A DNA stretch of 52,673 nucleotides from a virus, in IMG/VR virus record IMGVR_UViG_3300025769_000166, positions 1 to 52,673 of that record. One strand, written 5' to 3'. Shown here in pieces: positions 6,171-14,109 of the stretch. The notes beneath the pieces were generated by a model that was given only the letters and a program-made list of their open reading frames with translations, was not told the origin of the DNA and did no database searches. The position numbers and the translations under genes were made by a program. The stretch's first letter is position 1; every line of letters starts with the position of its first letter.

Positions 6171-6177
6171 TAATACT

Positions 6178-6185
6178 TATCTTTG
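6178..6185 (+). promoter_or_regulatory. Promoter core TATCTTTG in the shared divergent gap
   Basis: TATCTTTG fits TAnnTTTG and ends four bases before the ATG at 6190. It fills nearly half of the 19-base gap to the divergent minus-strand gene, so any protein bound here could affect both. Confidence 0.65.
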
Positions 6186-6189
6186 AATT

Positions 6190-6489
6190 ATGAAAAGCGA
6201 CGAAAAAACTTTTATCGCCGAGGTATACTCTCATATCGTCGCAATAGAAGAACTCATCAAAAAATATGAGTTTGAAGATAGGATAATGTCGGTTATGATG
6301 ATCGGTCTTTTGGATTTAGATATGCTTGCCGAAAAAGAAGATGACATGATGCAACTTAAAAGCATATTCAGCTATAATCTTCAGAACAAAGATGAGCTAG
6401 AAGTAATAAAAGAAATAATGTCTTCTCAGTTTGACGAAGAAGACCCGCTAGATAACCTTTTGGGGGATCTAGGAATAAGTTTAAACTAA
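6190..6489 (+). CDS. Acidic helical protein of unknown function
   Basis: A 99-residue acidic protein predicted from pattern to be mostly helical (FIAEVYSHIVAIEELIKKYEF, then MMIGLLDLDMLAEKEDDMMQ). It ends in an acidic stretch, FDEEDPLDNLLGDLGISLN. It has its own promoter four bases upstream and overlaps the next start as TAATG-like sequence at 6487-6491. No domain is recognised. The divergent winged-helix-like gene may regulate it. Confidence 0.65.
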   Translation: MKSDEKTFIAEVYSHIVAIEELIKKYEFEDRIMSVMMIGLLDLDMLAEKEDDMMQLKSIFSYNLQNKDELEVIKEIMSSQFDEEDPLDNLLGDLGISLN

Positions 6490-6725
6490 TGAATGGACTA
6501 ATTAGAAAGATCGTTATCGGAAAAGACCCGAAGAACGGAATGGCCTACTTCTTAGGAATGAGAGTAGGAGACAGTAAAGTGGCCGCTATCGTACAGGACG
6601 ATTCTTATCTGCACAAGTACAGCAGAGTCCGCTACCTAGTATACACAGGAGATGAAGAGGGCACTGTCCTTTGGAAGGTGATTGATGATATGCCATGTAT
6701 GCTCGAATTTGATCTAGACTTTTAA
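6489..6725 (+). CDS. Small beta-rich protein of unknown function
   Basis: A 78-residue protein with alternating hydrophobic residues that suggest beta strands (IRKIVIGKDPKNGMAYFLG, RVRYLVYTGDEEGTVLWKV) and an acidic end (LEFDLDF). There is no signal or membrane segment. It overlaps the upstream gene by one base and ends three bases before the GroES-like gene, so it is probably co-expressed with it. No family is recognised. Confidence 0.65.
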   Translation: MNGLIRKIVIGKDPKNGMAYFLGMRVGDSKVAAIVQDDSYLHKYSRVRYLVYTGDEEGTVLWKVIDDMPCMLEFDLDF

Positions 6726-6728
6726 TAT

Positions 6729-7313
6729 ATGAAATCTATAAATAACTTCATTGTAAAGATACAAAATACCACTAACGACACCATGAAAACCGAAAGTGGG
6801 TTAAAGCTATACGTAGATACAAGATTTAATGAGTTTGATCACAGGACTACAGAAGGTGAAGTGCTGGCTGTCCCAGGAAATAGGGAAACTCCAGTTAAGG
6901 TTGGCGATACTTTGTACTTTCACCACCACGTGGTCGTTGACGGCGGTATGCCAATTAGCGAGCTGGATAAGTGGTATATGGTCATCTATAACCCAGATCA
7001 TGCGGCGTATAATCAAGCGATCGCTTACAAGAGCAAGGATACAGGAAAGGTTCAGTCAATCAAGGGTTGGTGTCTTCTGGAGCCTCATGATAAAGATGAT
7101 CAAGGACCTAAAGAAGGGTCGATAGAAGTCATCAAACTAAAGGAAGACCCAGTAACGACAGGTGTGGTATCCTTTTCATCCGAAGAGCTTGATGACCTCG
7201 GAGTATCCCATGGGGACGTGGTTGGCTTTAAAAAGAATAGAGACTACAGGATTAAAATTGATGAAAAAGAATACTACAGGGTCGCGGTCACAGAACTCCT
7301 CTACAAGCTTTAA
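6729..7313 (+). CDS. Tandem GroES-like co-chaperonin
   Basis: A 194-residue protein with two GroES-like (cpn10) domains. The first (about 5-100) shows FIVKIQNT, a mobile-loop-like stretch TMKTESGLKLYVD (18-30), TTEGEVLAVPG (40-50) and VKVGDTLYFHHHV (56-68), matching GroES in order. The second (about 112-194) has GWCLLEPHD, GVVSFSSEELDDLGVSHGD and a GroES-like end, YYRVAVTELLYKL. Single-domain GroES is about 95 residues, so this is a doubled form, as in chloroplast Cpn20. Phage co-chaperonins such as T4 gp31 replace host GroES to fold capsid protein with host GroEL; the same role is likely here. The second mobile loop is not obvious. Confidence 0.85.
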   Translation: MKSINNFIVKIQNTTNDTMKTESGLKLYVDTRFNEFDHRTTEGEVLAVPGNRETPVKVGDTLYFHHHVVVDGGMPISELDKWYMVIYNPDHAAYNQAIAYKSKDTGKVQSIKGWCLLEPHDKDDQGPKEGSIEVIKLKEDPVTTGVVSFSSEELDDLGVSHGDVVGFKKNRDYRIKIDEKEYYRVAVTELLYKL

Positions 7314-7584
7314 TACTCTTGCGGCAGCAGTAAAACTCATGGATGCAATGGCGATAGCCATTGATAACATGATTGAAGAAGTGAAAAAGCCAGTGGACCA
7401 AGAAGTAAATGGAAGCGCAAGAAAAGCCGAACTTCAATCAGTAAAACAAACGGCCATAGATTGCAAAGAGCTGCTTAGAGAAAGGCAGTCGCTGGAGACT
7501 ATGGTAAAAGAGTTACAGGAAAATGGACAAGTCGAAGAAGACAAAGACTATTCAGGAGGGTTTGCGGAAAAGTTCAGTAAGTGA
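7261..7584 (+). CDS. Helical protein of unknown function
   Basis: From the ATG at 7261 the product is 107 residues; this overlaps the GroES-like gene by 53 bases. The alternative ATG at 7339 would give 81 residues but would cut into what looks like one continuous helix (FNTLAAAVKLMDAMAIAIDN), so the earlier start is kept with low certainty. The rest is a charged helical region (RKAELQSVKQTAIDCKELLR, then LETMVKELQENGQ) that may be a coiled coil. No family is recognised. Confidence 0.55.
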   Translation: MKKNTTGSRSQNSSTSFNTLAAAVKLMDAMAIAIDNMIEEVKKPVDQEVNGSARKAELQSVKQTAIDCKELLRERQSLETMVKELQENGQVEEDKDYSGGFAEKFSK

Positions 7585-7646
7585 TATAACTCCGAACTTG
7601 ACTTGGACTCAAGACAGTACAAACAACAATCATATTTATTTTAACG

Positions 7647-7976
7647 ATGAGTGGAATGGTGAATACGAAGACTAGCACGATGGACGATCTGTCTATGGCC
7701 GTACTAGCTTGGGCTGATGAAAGAGGCCTGATAGACAAAGAAAACGCACCTAAGCAGATGCTGAAGGTCATGGAAGAAGTTGGAGAGTTAGCTGGAGCTA
7801 TGGCTAAACGCAATGAAGAAGACACTATAGACGCCATTGGGGACGTACTTGTAACTGTTATTATCTTAGCAGAACAGATGGGTCTTAGCGCTACGAAGTG
7901 TCTGGGTGAGGCATATAACGAAATCGCTGAGCGCACTGGTGAAACAGTTGACGGCGTTTTCATAAAAGATGAGTAA
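7647..7976 (+). CDS. MazG-like nucleotide pyrophosphohydrolase
   Basis: A 109-residue all-helical protein of the MazG/dUTPase-like superfamily, which hydrolyses nucleoside triphosphates to monophosphates and pyrophosphate using Mg2+. The metal-binding pattern ExxE-then-D is visible as MEEVGEL (Glu43, Glu44, Glu47) and DAIGDVLV (Asp62, Asp66). The N-terminus LSMAVLAWADERGLIDKENA and the third helix VTVIILAEQMGLS also fit. MazG-like proteins in phages are thought to alter nucleotide or alarmone pools; with the ribonucleotide reductase at the window end this suggests active control of precursors. The substrate cannot be told. A 62-base gap precedes it, with no clear promoter core. Confidence 0.85.
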   Translation: MSGMVNTKTSTMDDLSMAVLAWADERGLIDKENAPKQMLKVMEEVGELAGAMAKRNEEDTIDAIGDVLVTVIILAEQMGLSATKCLGEAYNEIAERTGETVDGVFIKDE

Positions 7977-8187
7977 TAGAAACTACAAGAAAGAGTACAG
8001 AAAGTACGGTAAAAGCAAAGCCGCTAAGAGATACCGCGCCGACCTCAATCAGTATAACAGGAAGGCTGGCACTTACGGGAACGGAGACGGTATGGATGCC
8101 GCCCACGAGGGTGGTAAAATTAAGAGGTTTGTTAAAGCTGCCATAAATAGAGCAAACAATAGGCCCAAACGAAGATCAAGCAAATAA
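7969..8187 (+). CDS. Small basic protein of unknown function
   Basis: A 72-residue basic protein. The first part is Tyr/Lys/Arg-rich (NYKKEYRKYGKSKAAKRYR), then come AGTYGNGDGMDAAHEGGK and a basic tail (RANNRPKRRSSK). The EGGK patch recalls RGGK, KGGK and NIGG patches in other small basic proteins of this window. It overlaps the MazG-like gene by eight bases. Function is unknown; a structural or DNA-binding virion protein is possible. Confidence 0.65.
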   Translation: MSNRNYKKEYRKYGKSKAAKRYRADLNQYNRKAGTYGNGDGMDAAHEGGKIKRFVKAAINRANNRPKRRSSK

Positions 8188-8201
8188 TCGACAGATTTAC
8201 T

Positions 8202-8209
8202 TAACTTTG
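8202..8209 (+). promoter_or_regulatory. Promoter core TAACTTTG
   Basis: TAACTTTG matches TAnnTTTG and lies 14 bases before the ATG at 8224, leaving a short leader. It would drive the spanin-like pair and possibly the tRNA downstream. Confidence 0.6.
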
Positions 8210-8223
8210 AGAAAATTCTGTCA

Positions 8224-8613
8224 ATGGAAAAAGATAAGTTCATCTTTAATGGATGGAGGTTATTTTCGATTATTCTTGTATCTGCTGGCCTTGGTGCTTG
8301 CGGTACTTATGCTGGCGTATCTAGATCCCTTGAGGCCGACCTTAGAGAAAGAGAGGTCCCAGCATACAACTATCTGGACACCATATTTCTTGAAGAGTAT
8401 AGGGCCACCCTTGAGCCTGACTATATTGCTACTCTAAGTATAGACAGCAACTTAATTGGCGTAAAAGTAGACCCGTATGTAATACAGACTACACCTGGGT
8501 CCAAAGGGTCCGAGTATTACTATAGGGTTCATTTATATCATTCTAAAGTCGATAGCATGTTTATAGACTATGTCGACACGTCAAATAAAGTTCTGTCATG
8601 GGAAAAGGAATAA
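8224..8613 (+). CDS. Membrane-anchored or lipoprotein-like protein, inner-spanin candidate
   Basis: A 129-residue protein with an N-terminal hydrophobic segment at about 12-30 (LFSIILVSAGLGACGTYAG). LGAC (Cys26) fits a lipobox, so it could be a lipoprotein or be held by an uncleaved anchor. The rest is a charged helix (SRSLEADLREREVPAYN) followed by a beta-rich, presumably extracytoplasmic domain. The next small frame, a putative lipoprotein, overlaps its 3' end by 16 bases. That architecture resembles Rz/Rz1-type spanin pairs that fuse inner and outer membranes at lysis. The spanin role is inferred from layout only. Confidence 0.6.
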   Translation: MEKDKFIFNGWRLFSIILVSAGLGACGTYAGVSRSLEADLREREVPAYNYLDTIFLEEYRATLEPDYIATLSIDSNLIGVKVDPYVIQTTPGSKGSEYYYRVHLYHSKVDSMFIDYVDTSNKVLSWEKE

Positions 8614-8738
8614 CACTTATGGGGCTATGCCTGATCGGTATGGTTTGCTCTACTTGCTCACCTCGTCATTGCGAAGCGTATACTATTCATCAAGAAAAGA
8701 ATACGTTCGTGAGATGCCCTCGTAGCTCAGATGGATAG
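8598..8738 (+). CDS. Tiny putative lipoprotein, outer-spanin candidate
   Basis: A 46-residue frame starting inside the end of the previous gene. MGKGITLMGLCLIGMVCSTC is a short signal sequence with Cys at 17 and 20; MVC or a nearby Cys could serve as lipobox. The remaining 26 residues are polar with further Cys. The stop codon lies 23 bases inside the tRNA-Arg gene. Size, lipobox and overlap with a membrane-anchored protein match small outer spanins. It was not long enough to be called automatically, and start use is unproven; an ATG at 8619 is an alternative. Confidence 0.4.
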   Translation: MGKGITLMGLCLIGMVCSTCSPRHCEAYTIHQEKNTFVRCPRSSDG

Positions 8739-8789
8739 AGCAACAGCCTTCTAAGCTGTGGGTCCCAGGTTCGATCCCTGGCGAGGGTA
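8716..8789 (+). tRNA. tRNA-Arg (anticodon UCU)
   Basis: A complete 74-base cloverleaf: acceptor GCCCTCG with CGAGGGT (G1-U72 pair), D-arm GCTC..GAGC, anticodon stem ACAGC/GCTGT with loop CTTCTAA giving anticodon UCU, variable loop GGGTC, T-arm CCAGG/CCTGG with loop TTCGATC, and discriminator A. CCA is not encoded. It reads AGA and AGG, which are the common Arg codons in the late genes here. Its 5' end overlaps the putative lipoprotein frame. Confidence 0.95.
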
Positions 8790-8800
8790 CAATTAAATGA

Positions 8801-9505
8801 ATGGAAAAAATAGCAATTACAATATGTGTATGGAAACGCATAGACATAACAAGAGCCTGTTACTCAAACTTAGAGTCGCACAGAAGCAGGTTTAACGATC
8901 TTGGCTTCGATTTCACTGTATACGTATGTGGATCTGAAGAAGAGCACAAAGAACTAGCTAATGAATTTGGCTACAAGTATGTACATCTACGAAATTATCC
9001 AGTAGGAAACAAATGGGAAAAAGTACTTAGGTTTTCCATGAAGGATGACTGGGACTACTGGATGACTCTTGGATCGGACGACTTTTTGTTGGAAGGGTCT
9101 GCAGATGCTATAGTAAAGCAGATGAAAAATAAAAGAGTACATGCGGGAATGCCTAAAAACATAATTTTCTTTGACATAGAGTCGGGGTTGGGGTTTGAGT
9201 TCAAAAACGTAAGTAGGTGTGGAGCTGCTAGATGGTACAGAAGGAAAGTACTAGACTTTGTATATAGTCATAGTAAAAACATATACCCGTCAAAAAACAA
9301 GTCGCTAGACTATTATTCTGAGGACACCATACGTAAATATGGAGTTGCTCCAGTTAGATTTGATGGTCTTTATGTCGCGGACTTAAAAAGTGAAGAGAAC
9401 ATAAATAGTTTTGAATCGCTATTAATGTATCGAGATGATAACGGTAAAAACGAAATTGATATAAATGACTTTATTCCAGAATGGAAATCAATAAAGAGAG
9501 TTTAA
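8801..9505 (+). CDS. GT-A-type (family-2-like) glycosyltransferase
   Basis: A 234-residue protein with the start of a GT-A sugar-nucleotide domain (IAITICVWKRIDITRACYSN). The metal-site region is DYWMTLGSDDFLLEGS at 86-100, with Asp93-Asp94 standing where the DxD/DD motif binds the metal and nucleotide. It is paralogous to the 4994 protein, which has Asn-Asn at this place. There is no membrane segment, so it is probably a soluble enzyme. It lies between tRNA-Arg and the terminase gene, overlapping the latter by 25 bases. It could glycosylate virion proteins, modified DNA bases or surface polymers; sequence alone does not say which. Confidence 0.8.
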   Translation: MEKIAITICVWKRIDITRACYSNLESHRSRFNDLGFDFTVYVCGSEEEHKELANEFGYKYVHLRNYPVGNKWEKVLRFSMKDDWDYWMTLGSDDFLLEGSADAIVKQMKNKRVHAGMPKNIIFFDIESGLGFEFKNVSRCGAARWYRRKVLDFVYSHSKNIYPSKNKSLDYYSEDTIRKYGVAPVRFDGLYVADLKSEENINSFESLLMYRDDNGKNEIDINDFIPEWKSIKRV

Positions 9506-11610
9506 ATAAGGATGAAGCTATTAGGTTGGTCAGCGGAAGTGAGCCTGGGGAGGTTATTCAGATCTACGGTCTTGTCATTTCTCTTCCGAAAAAGCCAAAA
9601 AAATCGGAAATTCTCTTCCACGACTTACCTAAACAGATGCAGATGTGGCGCCGCACCGATGTGCCACAAGAACTGTCGCGGATTAGAAGTATGGATGAGT
9701 GGTTCGAGAAGCCAGCCGAGTTTAGGCGATCCTTTTCTCCTTATATCGAGCAAGAGTTTGAGCGCAGGCGCAACGGTGTTTGGTTTTACAATAATGGTGT
9801 GCCTACGTATATTACGGGGAGACATTACATGTTTCTCCAGTGGAGTAAGATTGACATCGGATATCCTTCGTATCTTGCGTTCCAGCGTGAGATCTTTATC
9901 CATATGGCTGCGTGCGAAGCTGATAGCCGTTGTATCGGTCAGCTTTATACTAAGTGTCGCCGTAGTGGCTACACCAATATCTGTGCTTCTGTACTTGTTG
10001 ACGAAGCTACACAGGTTAAAGATAAGCTGTTGGGGATACAGTCGAAGACTGGTAAAGATGCTCAGGAGAACATTTTCATGAAGAAAGTAATTCCGATGTT
10101 TCGGAGTTACCCATTCTTCTTTAAACCCATTCAGGATGGAACGACGAACCCACGTATGGAACTCGCTTTTCGGGAACCATCAAAACGAATCACCAAGAAG
10201 AATAAGACGTCGCAGAAGGGTGACGCGCTCAACACAATCATTAACTGGAAAAATACCACCAACAATGCCTATGACGGAGAGAAACTCCATATGCTCTATC
10301 TTGATGAGGCTGGAAAGTGGGAAAAGCCAGTAGACATTAAAGAAGCCTGGAGAATTGAAAGAACTTGTCTTATTGTCGGTAAGAAAGTGGTTGGTAAAGC
10401 TCTCGTCGGGAGTACAGTCAATCCAATGGACAAAGGAGGTGAAGAATACAAAAACCTTTGGGAGGACTCCGACCCCTCTGAGAGAAATGACAATGGCAGA
10501 ACTCGTTCTGGCTTGTACCGTCTCTTTATTCCTGCTGATCATGCTCTTGAGGGCTTTTTTGATAAGTACGGTAACCCCGTAACAAAAAACCCGACGACAC
10601 CCGTAGAAGGAATAGATGGAGAAATTATTAATCAAGGAAGTAGAGAATATCTTGATAACGAACGAAAATCCTTGAAACACGACCCTTCTGAGCTCAACGA
10701 GGTCATTAGGCAATTTCCTATAACTGAAGATGAGGCGTTTCGCGATAGCATTGAAGGCAGCATATTTAATATAGGAAAGATATATCAGCAGATAGACTGG
10801 AACAATAACATGTATCCAGATCCAGTCGTGACAGGAAACTTTATATGGAAGGTAAAAGACAAGGAGGTAATATTCTCTCCAGACCCAAGGGGTAGGTTTA
10901 AGGTGTCATGGATGCCGCCTAAAGACAGAAGGAACGTAGTTAATGAATATAGGGGAAAGAGAGTCCCATCTTTTGCTGATTTTGGTTGTGGAGGAGTTGA
11001 CTCCTATGACCTTGACGAGACGGTAGACGGAAGGGGTTCAAAAGGTGCTCTCCATTTATACAACAAGTTCAACATGGACGACAACACGCCAAGCAACATG
11101 TTTGTGCTTGAGTATGCGTCCAGACCAGATCTAGCCAGTATATTTTACGAAGATGTACTTATGGCTGCCGTGTTCTATGGATATCCTTTGTTAATTGAGA
11201 ACAACAAATATGGGATCGTAAGGTATTTTGAAAAGCGAGGTTGGGACGGGTATGTTATGGATAGACCTAAACATCTTACGCCTCCAGGATCAAATATGAA
11301 AGTAAAGACTAAGGGTATCCCTTCTAACTCTGTTGACGTAATACAAGCTCATGCTCATGCGATAGAAGCGTACATACATAACCATGTTGGAATTAAGGCT
11401 GATGATTCTGAGGTTGGAAACATGTATTTCAACAGAACTCTAGAGGATTGGATAGGGTACAAAATCAATAATAGAACCAAATACGACCTTACCATTAGCT
11501 CTGGTTTAGCGCTACTTGCCGCTCAAAAGTTTAAGCAAGAAAGAAAGCAGGCAAATTTTGAAGGAAAGCGCTTTTTTAGAAAGTCAAAGCCAAAAGAATG
11601 GCATAGATGA
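9481..11610 (+). CDS. terL: Terminase large subunit
   Basis: A 709-residue motor ATPase/nuclease that drives DNA into the head through the portal and cuts it. The ATPase part shows GRHYMFLQWSKI near 112-123, a Walker-A-like LYTKCRRSGYTN near 154-165 (the lysine-rich deviant form seen in phage terminases) and Walker B LHMLYLDEAGKW near 268-279 with catalytic Asp-Glu. The RNase-H-like nuclease part has FADFGCGGVDSYD near 499, LLIENNKYG near 570 and a late acidic site near DVIQAHAHAIE. The start at 9481 overlaps the glycosyltransferase gene by 25 bases. No small terminase gene is recognised nearby. Confidence 0.92.
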   Translation: MEINKESLNKDEAIRLVSGSEPGEVIQIYGLVISLPKKPKKSEILFHDLPKQMQMWRRTDVPQELSRIRSMDEWFEKPAEFRRSFSPYIEQEFERRRNGVWFYNNGVPTYITGRHYMFLQWSKIDIGYPSYLAFQREIFIHMAACEADSRCIGQLYTKCRRSGYTNICASVLVDEATQVKDKLLGIQSKTGKDAQENIFMKKVIPMFRSYPFFFKPIQDGTTNPRMELAFREPSKRITKKNKTSQKGDALNTIINWKNTTNNAYDGEKLHMLYLDEAGKWEKPVDIKEAWRIERTCLIVGKKVVGKALVGSTVNPMDKGGEEYKNLWEDSDPSERNDNGRTRSGLYRLFIPADHALEGFFDKYGNPVTKNPTTPVEGIDGEIINQGSREYLDNERKSLKHDPSELNEVIRQFPITEDEAFRDSIEGSIFNIGKIYQQIDWNNNMYPDPVVTGNFIWKVKDKEVIFSPDPRGRFKVSWMPPKDRRNVVNEYRGKRVPSFADFGCGGVDSYDLDETVDGRGSKGALHLYNKFNMDDNTPSNMFVLEYASRPDLASIFYEDVLMAAVFYGYPLLIENNKYGIVRYFEKRGWDGYVMDRPKHLTPPGSNMKVKTKGIPSNSVDVIQAHAHAIEAYIHNHVGIKADDSEVGNMYFNRTLEDWIGYKINNRTKYDLTISSGLALLAAQKFKQERKQANFEGKRFFRKSKPKEWHR

Positions 11611-11616
11611 TTTCAT

Positions 11617-11624
11617 TATATTTG
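11617..11624 (+). promoter_or_regulatory. Promoter core TATATTTG
   Basis: TATATTTG ends seven bases before the portal ATG at 11632 and begins six bases after the terminase stop. Confidence 0.75.
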
Positions 11625-11631
11625 CCGTTAG

Positions 11632-14109
11632 ATGTACGGTAAGCAAGGGAAGAATAGCGTAGGCTTTCCAGATCCATTAGCGAGTAAGGAAAATAAGGAA
11701 GGCAAGGAGTATGGTCTTTCTTATGCGAAAGCTATTTCTTCTCAATGGGGGGCTGTTGAGAGGGATAACTCTCTTTATAAAAAAAGAGCCCGAACGTTTG
11801 AGAGAAACAGAGCTTACGCCAATGGAACTCAGGATACTAGCATATACAGGCAGCTCCTTAATAGCTTGGACCCTAGCAATAATGACGGGAGCTTCTTAAA
11901 TCTTGACTTTACGCCAGTACCTATTCTCCCGAAGTTTGTTAGGATTGTAGTAAATAAGATACTCTCTAGCGAACCCTACCCAAATCTCGAAGCTGTCGAT
12001 CCACTATCATCATCTGAAAAAGACGCTGAGCGACGCAGAGTAAAAATGCTTGTCGAAAACAAAGAAAAGATTTCACAGATAAAAGATAAGGTAGGGGTGG
12101 ACTTGTCTCAGGGCCAGGAGATACCAGAGTCTTTAGAGGAGGCTGAGATATTCATGGACGCAAACATTAAGTCTGCATCAGAGGTAGCTGCTCAGATAGC
12201 AACCAACATGACATTGAAGTGGAACGACTTTAACGACTCTACTTACAGAAGGTGTGTAAACGACATTGCTACTTTGGGAATGTCGGTAACTAAAAGAAGC
12301 AACGATCCTAACTACGGAATAAAGGTAGACTATGTAGATCCTAAAAACTTCGTGCATAGCTACACTGAGGACCCGAACTTTGGAGACATAGTGTATGCTG
12401 GTCATGTAAAGAAGATTTCTTTGCAGGAACTAAAGCGCATTGCTGGTGATCAGTTTACTGATGATGAGTACGATAAGATATCTAAAACCGTAGCTAAACG
12501 ATATCAATACGACACAACCTCGGTTAGAACCTACCTGAACGACAACACCATGGGGAGCAACCGTGGTGCATATGATCAGTATATGGTAGATGTCCTGGAT
12601 TTCGAGTTTCTATCTGTCGATATGATGGTGTTCGAGGAGAAAGAAAACAGATACGGGAATGTAGGTTTCTACCAAAAAGGAGAAAACTACAGGTCACCGA
12701 GCAACTCTGTGTACAAAAGATCTGTGACTAAACTCCCAAACGTAACTGTATACGGAGGCAGTTATGTTATGGGTTGCGACAAGCTTTTTAATTACGGTAT
12801 TAAAAAAAACGTACCTAAAAACGCTCATGACCTTAGTCGTACAAATCTTTCTTACAGTGTTGTTGCTACTAACCTTGATGGCAATATCCCGAAGTCGATG
12901 GTAGATAGCTGTATCGGGTTTGCCGACCAACTTCAGCTGACACACCTGAAAATTCAGCAAGCAATCGCAAAAGCAAAACCCGATGGTATTATCATTGATA
13001 TTGAAGGTCTTGAAAATGTTCAACTCGGCAAAGGTGGGGAATTGCAGCCGTTGGAACTTCACGACATATACGAGCAGACAGGTGTATTCTACTACAGGAG
13101 TAAAAACCCTGAAGGCGGATTCCAGAACCCTCCCATCAGGGAAATCGGTAATAACATACGGAACATCAACGAGTTTATAAACCTGTACAATCACTACCTC
13201 AGGTTGATTCGTGACGCAACAGGAATTAACGAGGCTATGGATGCGAGTACTCCTAAGGGGGATCAGCTCGTGGGTGTAAGGCAGCAAGCAATAGCAGCAG
13301 GTAACAACGCCATATACGACATTACTAACTCATCTATGGTCCTGTTTAAAAAGGTGTGTTCTGATATCGTTAAGTGCCTTCAGGTAATTCCCAGAGAAAG
13401 CATATTATTTAGGGCGTATGAAAACGCCATTGGTAAAGAGAATATAGGTCTGATCAATACCTTCTCCGACCTCCCCATGTACAACTTCGGAGTTACAGTG
13501 GTTAAGGAGATGGAAGAAATTGAGAAGCAGTACTTGGAACAGAATATACAGGCGTCACTTGCTCAGAAGGAGCTTGATATAGAAGATGCTATAGCTATTA
13601 GACAGCTTAAGGACGTAAATCAGGCTGAGCGCCTTCTAATTGTAAGAAGAAAAAAGCGTATGGCTAGGAATCAGGAGATAGCCCAGCAAAACGTTCAGGC
13701 TCAGTCGCAGGCGCAGGTTCAGTCCACTCAAGCTGCTTCTCAAGCTAAGCAACAAGAAATGCAGATGCAGTCTCAACTTGACTCGCAACAAATGCAACTA
13801 AAGTCACAGCTAGAAGCTCAACTGGAGACACTTCGTCACGAGCACAGAAAAGAGATAGAGTTGCTTAAGGCCCAGGCTACGCTTGGATTCAAGACTGACG
13901 ACCAGGAGTTTAGAGAGAAGCTAGAGGTATTTAAAGAGGACCGAAAGGACGATAGAGTAAAAAAGCAAACATCAGATCAAAGCAAACTGATTTCGCAAAG
14001 ACAGGGACAAAGGGGAGAAATAGAAGAACCTCAAGATCGGGCTCAACAGGGCCCGCCGCCGTCACAAGAAGTAATAGAACAAGCAATAGAATCTCAAAAT
14101 GAGCAGTAA
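11632..14109 (+). CDS. Portal protein
   Basis: An 825-residue protein that would form the dodecameric ring at the capsid vertex. The N-terminal two thirds are a mixed alpha/beta body; KFVRIVVNKILSSEPYPNLE and DATGINEAMDASTPKGDQLV are typical of large podoviral and crAss-like portals (a wing region and a long helix carrying ATGINE). Residues about 677-750 are a Gln-rich coiled coil (QAQSQAQVQSTQ, QSQLDSQQMQLKSQLEAQ), followed by a charged, disordered tail. Position directly after the large terminase supports the call. The next gene starts inside its last codons (11-base overlap). Confidence 0.88.
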   Translation: MYGKQGKNSVGFPDPLASKENKEGKEYGLSYAKAISSQWGAVERDNSLYKKRARTFERNRAYANGTQDTSIYRQLLNSLDPSNNDGSFLNLDFTPVPILPKFVRIVVNKILSSEPYPNLEAVDPLSSSEKDAERRRVKMLVENKEKISQIKDKVGVDLSQGQEIPESLEEAEIFMDANIKSASEVAAQIATNMTLKWNDFNDSTYRRCVNDIATLGMSVTKRSNDPNYGIKVDYVDPKNFVHSYTEDPNFGDIVYAGHVKKISLQELKRIAGDQFTDDEYDKISKTVAKRYQYDTTSVRTYLNDNTMGSNRGAYDQYMVDVLDFEFLSVDMMVFEEKENRYGNVGFYQKGENYRSPSNSVYKRSVTKLPNVTVYGGSYVMGCDKLFNYGIKKNVPKNAHDLSRTNLSYSVVATNLDGNIPKSMVDSCIGFADQLQLTHLKIQQAIAKAKPDGIIIDIEGLENVQLGKGGELQPLELHDIYEQTGVFYYRSKNPEGGFQNPPIREIGNNIRNINEFINLYNHYLRLIRDATGINEAMDASTPKGDQLVGVRQQAIAAGNNAIYDITNSSMVLFKKVCSDIVKCLQVIPRESILFRAYENAIGKENIGLINTFSDLPMYNFGVTVVKEMEEIEKQYLEQNIQASLAQKELDIEDAIAIRQLKDVNQAERLLIVRRKKRMARNQEIAQQNVQAQSQAQVQSTQAASQAKQQEMQMQSQLDSQQMQLKSQLEAQLETLRHEHRKEIELLKAQATLGFKTDDQEFREKLEVFKEDRKDDRVKKQTSDQSKLISQRQGQRGEIEEPQDRAQQGPPPSQEVIEQAIESQNEQ

